Source: Oryzias latipes (lineage: Eukaryota; Chordata; Actinopteri; Beloniformes; Adrianichthyidae). From it: 64,000 nt of DNA. Location: positions 17,858,494 to 17,922,493 of the forward strand of contig NC_019881.2 in assembly GCF_002234675.1 (NCBI RefSeq). Reading direction: 5' to 3'. Positions 62,389 through 64,000 of this stretch are shown piece by piece. Position 1 is the first letter of the stretch; every line of letters begins with the position of its first letter. The notes beneath the pieces were generated by a model that had not been told where the DNA came from, did no database searches, and saw only the letters and a program-made list of their open reading frames with translations. The position numbers and the translations under genes are program-made.

Positions 62389-62885
62389 TTAAAGTTCCAC
62401 TGCGATCATCTTTTGATCTATTGTAAATCGTCTTATCTATGATGATGCAGTTTTTAGCCAAAATCAAAAACCTGTGTTGTTTTTCTAGGACAGTTTCTGC
62501 TGAGCGGCAGAAGTTCATTAGAAATTAGCCTTGCTTTCAGTCCCTCACAACCCCAACCTAACATTATTGGGGCAACAAAAACGTTGAGCAATATTGGAGT
62601 TATCCAGCCGTACATAACAGATTCTTGGGCGAGGAAGAAAAAGCCGTGCATGAATCTTTTTGTCAACAAGTAGATGCATCAGAATCAAGCAGAGCAGGGA
62701 GCTTGTGGCTAGCCATAGTAGATTCTACGTCACTGCTACAACCTTTGTCAAACGCCGTTTTTTCATCTGCCCCCGATTCACAATAATTTAAATAAAGAAA
62801 TACTAAAAAAAATGCAATTTTATCTCAAATTTCTTTAAATGTGTCCTCCATCATGAGAAATACCATTTTAATCTGTTAAGTCTTT
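62389..62885 (+). repeat. TTAA-ended dispersed repeat, copy J
   Basis: Begins TTAAAGTTCCACTGCGATCA and contains AGCGGCAGAAGTTCATTAGA, GTCAAACGCCGTTTTTTCAT and TGTCCTCCATCATGAGAAA. The right end is worn. It is among the longer copies in the window and lacks any protein-coding frame. Confidence 0.8.
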
Positions 62886-64000
62886 TAAACCATATAAAAC
62901 CAAGGTATCATTATAATTCAGACTGGCGAGCAACAGTACCGTTCCAATCAACATTGATCCATCTAAAATGAATCCCTTTTCTTTGCCCCCAAGAGGCAAC
63001 TTAGCTAATGAGCGTAAACACAGTTCCTGACAAGGACTGCCCTTTATGTAAGACAATTAACTTAGCAGACGTCATCGATCTGAAACATCTCCAACACAGA
63101 AAACTACGGTTTACGACTAAAAACAAAACGACTAAAGGGAACTCCTGCTGCTCATCCATCTATCCACTTAATGTAAACACTAAAAAACTCTCTGTAAGGG
63201 CTATCTGTCTCTCTTTGGTGTGCTCACACTCTGTCTGACATTGACGGATCATGCATTGAACTTGGCTCGCTGCACCTCCCATCAATCACTCCCTCCATCC
63301 CATCGAGCGTCGCTCGGCTGTCGTCACCCCCATCGTCTGTGCCTCGGCGGGGTCGAGCGCCTAACGTCGCGGTTACAAAGATTTGACCTGATCAACGGGG
63401 GATTTGCACCACATCAGATGTAATCTGGCATCCAGAAATAATCTAGTCATCAATTTACAGAGGCATGTTTTACAAGTGGGTACGAAAAAAAATGGAGTTT
63501 AAGCCAGCAATTACCAAAGTCTAATAGTTAATTTTACAACTTTCTTCATTCCCACAAAGCAGTTCTATAAAATGTGACAGCACGTCTCAAAACACAGAGA
63601 GATAAACTAAGTCAGTAAAATTAAAAATTGAAAGGTATTCTTTAAAAACAACTTTTTTTGGTCTCTGTGTTCACCCTTTTCTTTCTCTTTACAACCAAAT
63701 AAACATCTTTCGGGCCCCCAGATGCCCCGCTGCTATCTTGAGTAGCGACACCAAAAGATACAGGTGACGAACAACAGGGCTCTCTCCAGAAACGGAGGGA
63801 CAAAAACTCCACTGACAGCCAAGCATCAGGAGGCGGCTATCCTTTTCATTTCACGTCTGTCTTTCAATATTTTCACAGCCAGAGAATATTCCTTTACTCC
63901 TGGCCAGCGTCGTGGGAAAGATGCTGGAAATCAGACGGTTTTTGGAGGTCCGCTTTGTGTGTTTTCGCTTATTAGTCATCAATGGGGGAAGCTCCAACAT

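Larger units (their letters stand above)
58271..64000. other. kdm7a intron 1 (partial)
   Basis: Runs to the window edge. It contains TTAA-family copies I and J, a hAT-like element at 61113-62273, and a non-repetitive stretch at about 60300-60730 with GATA-type sites (AGATAAGG, CTTTATCTC). No sign of the missing first exon of kdm7a, and no other coding similarity. Confidence 0.6.

Overview
The window is vertebrate, almost certainly teleost, nuclear DNA. Genes are split into short exons with GT-AG introns, are AT-leaning overall, and sit among DNA-transposon fragments, L1-type LINEs, a tRNA-derived SINE and simple repeats. I assembled three protein-coding genes exon by exon by matching translated segments to remembered vertebrate proteins and checking that splice phases agree. 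The repeat style is percomorph; an Oryzias-like fish is only a guess.

Layout. (1) 1-3.8 kb: flank with a decayed L1 fragment and perhaps the last exon of an unidentified plus-strand gene. (2) 3.85-30.9 kb, minus strand: kmt2e (MLL5 family; PHD finger plus atypical SET domain). Its start codon is at 23332-23334, its stop at 4985-4987, and it has 22 coding exons. A long 5' intron region leads to a likely promoter near 30.5-30.9 kb. (3) 30.9-34.6 kb: intergenic DNA with an unexplained CpG-rich, NRF1/YY1-motif block (31.9-32.7 kb). (4) 34.6-37.3 kb, plus strand: ndufb2, a complete complex I subunit gene of 101 aa. (5) About 37.65 kb to beyond the window end, minus strand: kdm7a (JmjC histone demethylase with PHD finger). 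Seventeen exons are visible; exon 1, with the start of the PHD finger, lies outside the window. ndufb2 and kdm7a converge, while kmt2e and ndufb2 diverge.

Two of the genes act on chromatin: KMT2E is an H3K4me3 reader with a degenerate SET domain, and KDM7A removes H3K9me2/H3K27me2 after reading H3K4me3. The third is a mitochondrial respiratory subunit. Nothing suggests they form one system.

The most useful non-genic observations are these. A coding segment of kmt2e has an inverted, diverged copy in the adjacent intron. A TTAA-ended repeat family is present in about ten copies, one of them split by a Harbinger-like element. Several hAT-like elements have target-site duplications that can be read directly. 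An L1 is nested in a hAT-like element. kmt2e has a GC-AG intron, and its last exon junction does not keep frame as read. I found no convincing new enzyme system or prokaryote-like feature.
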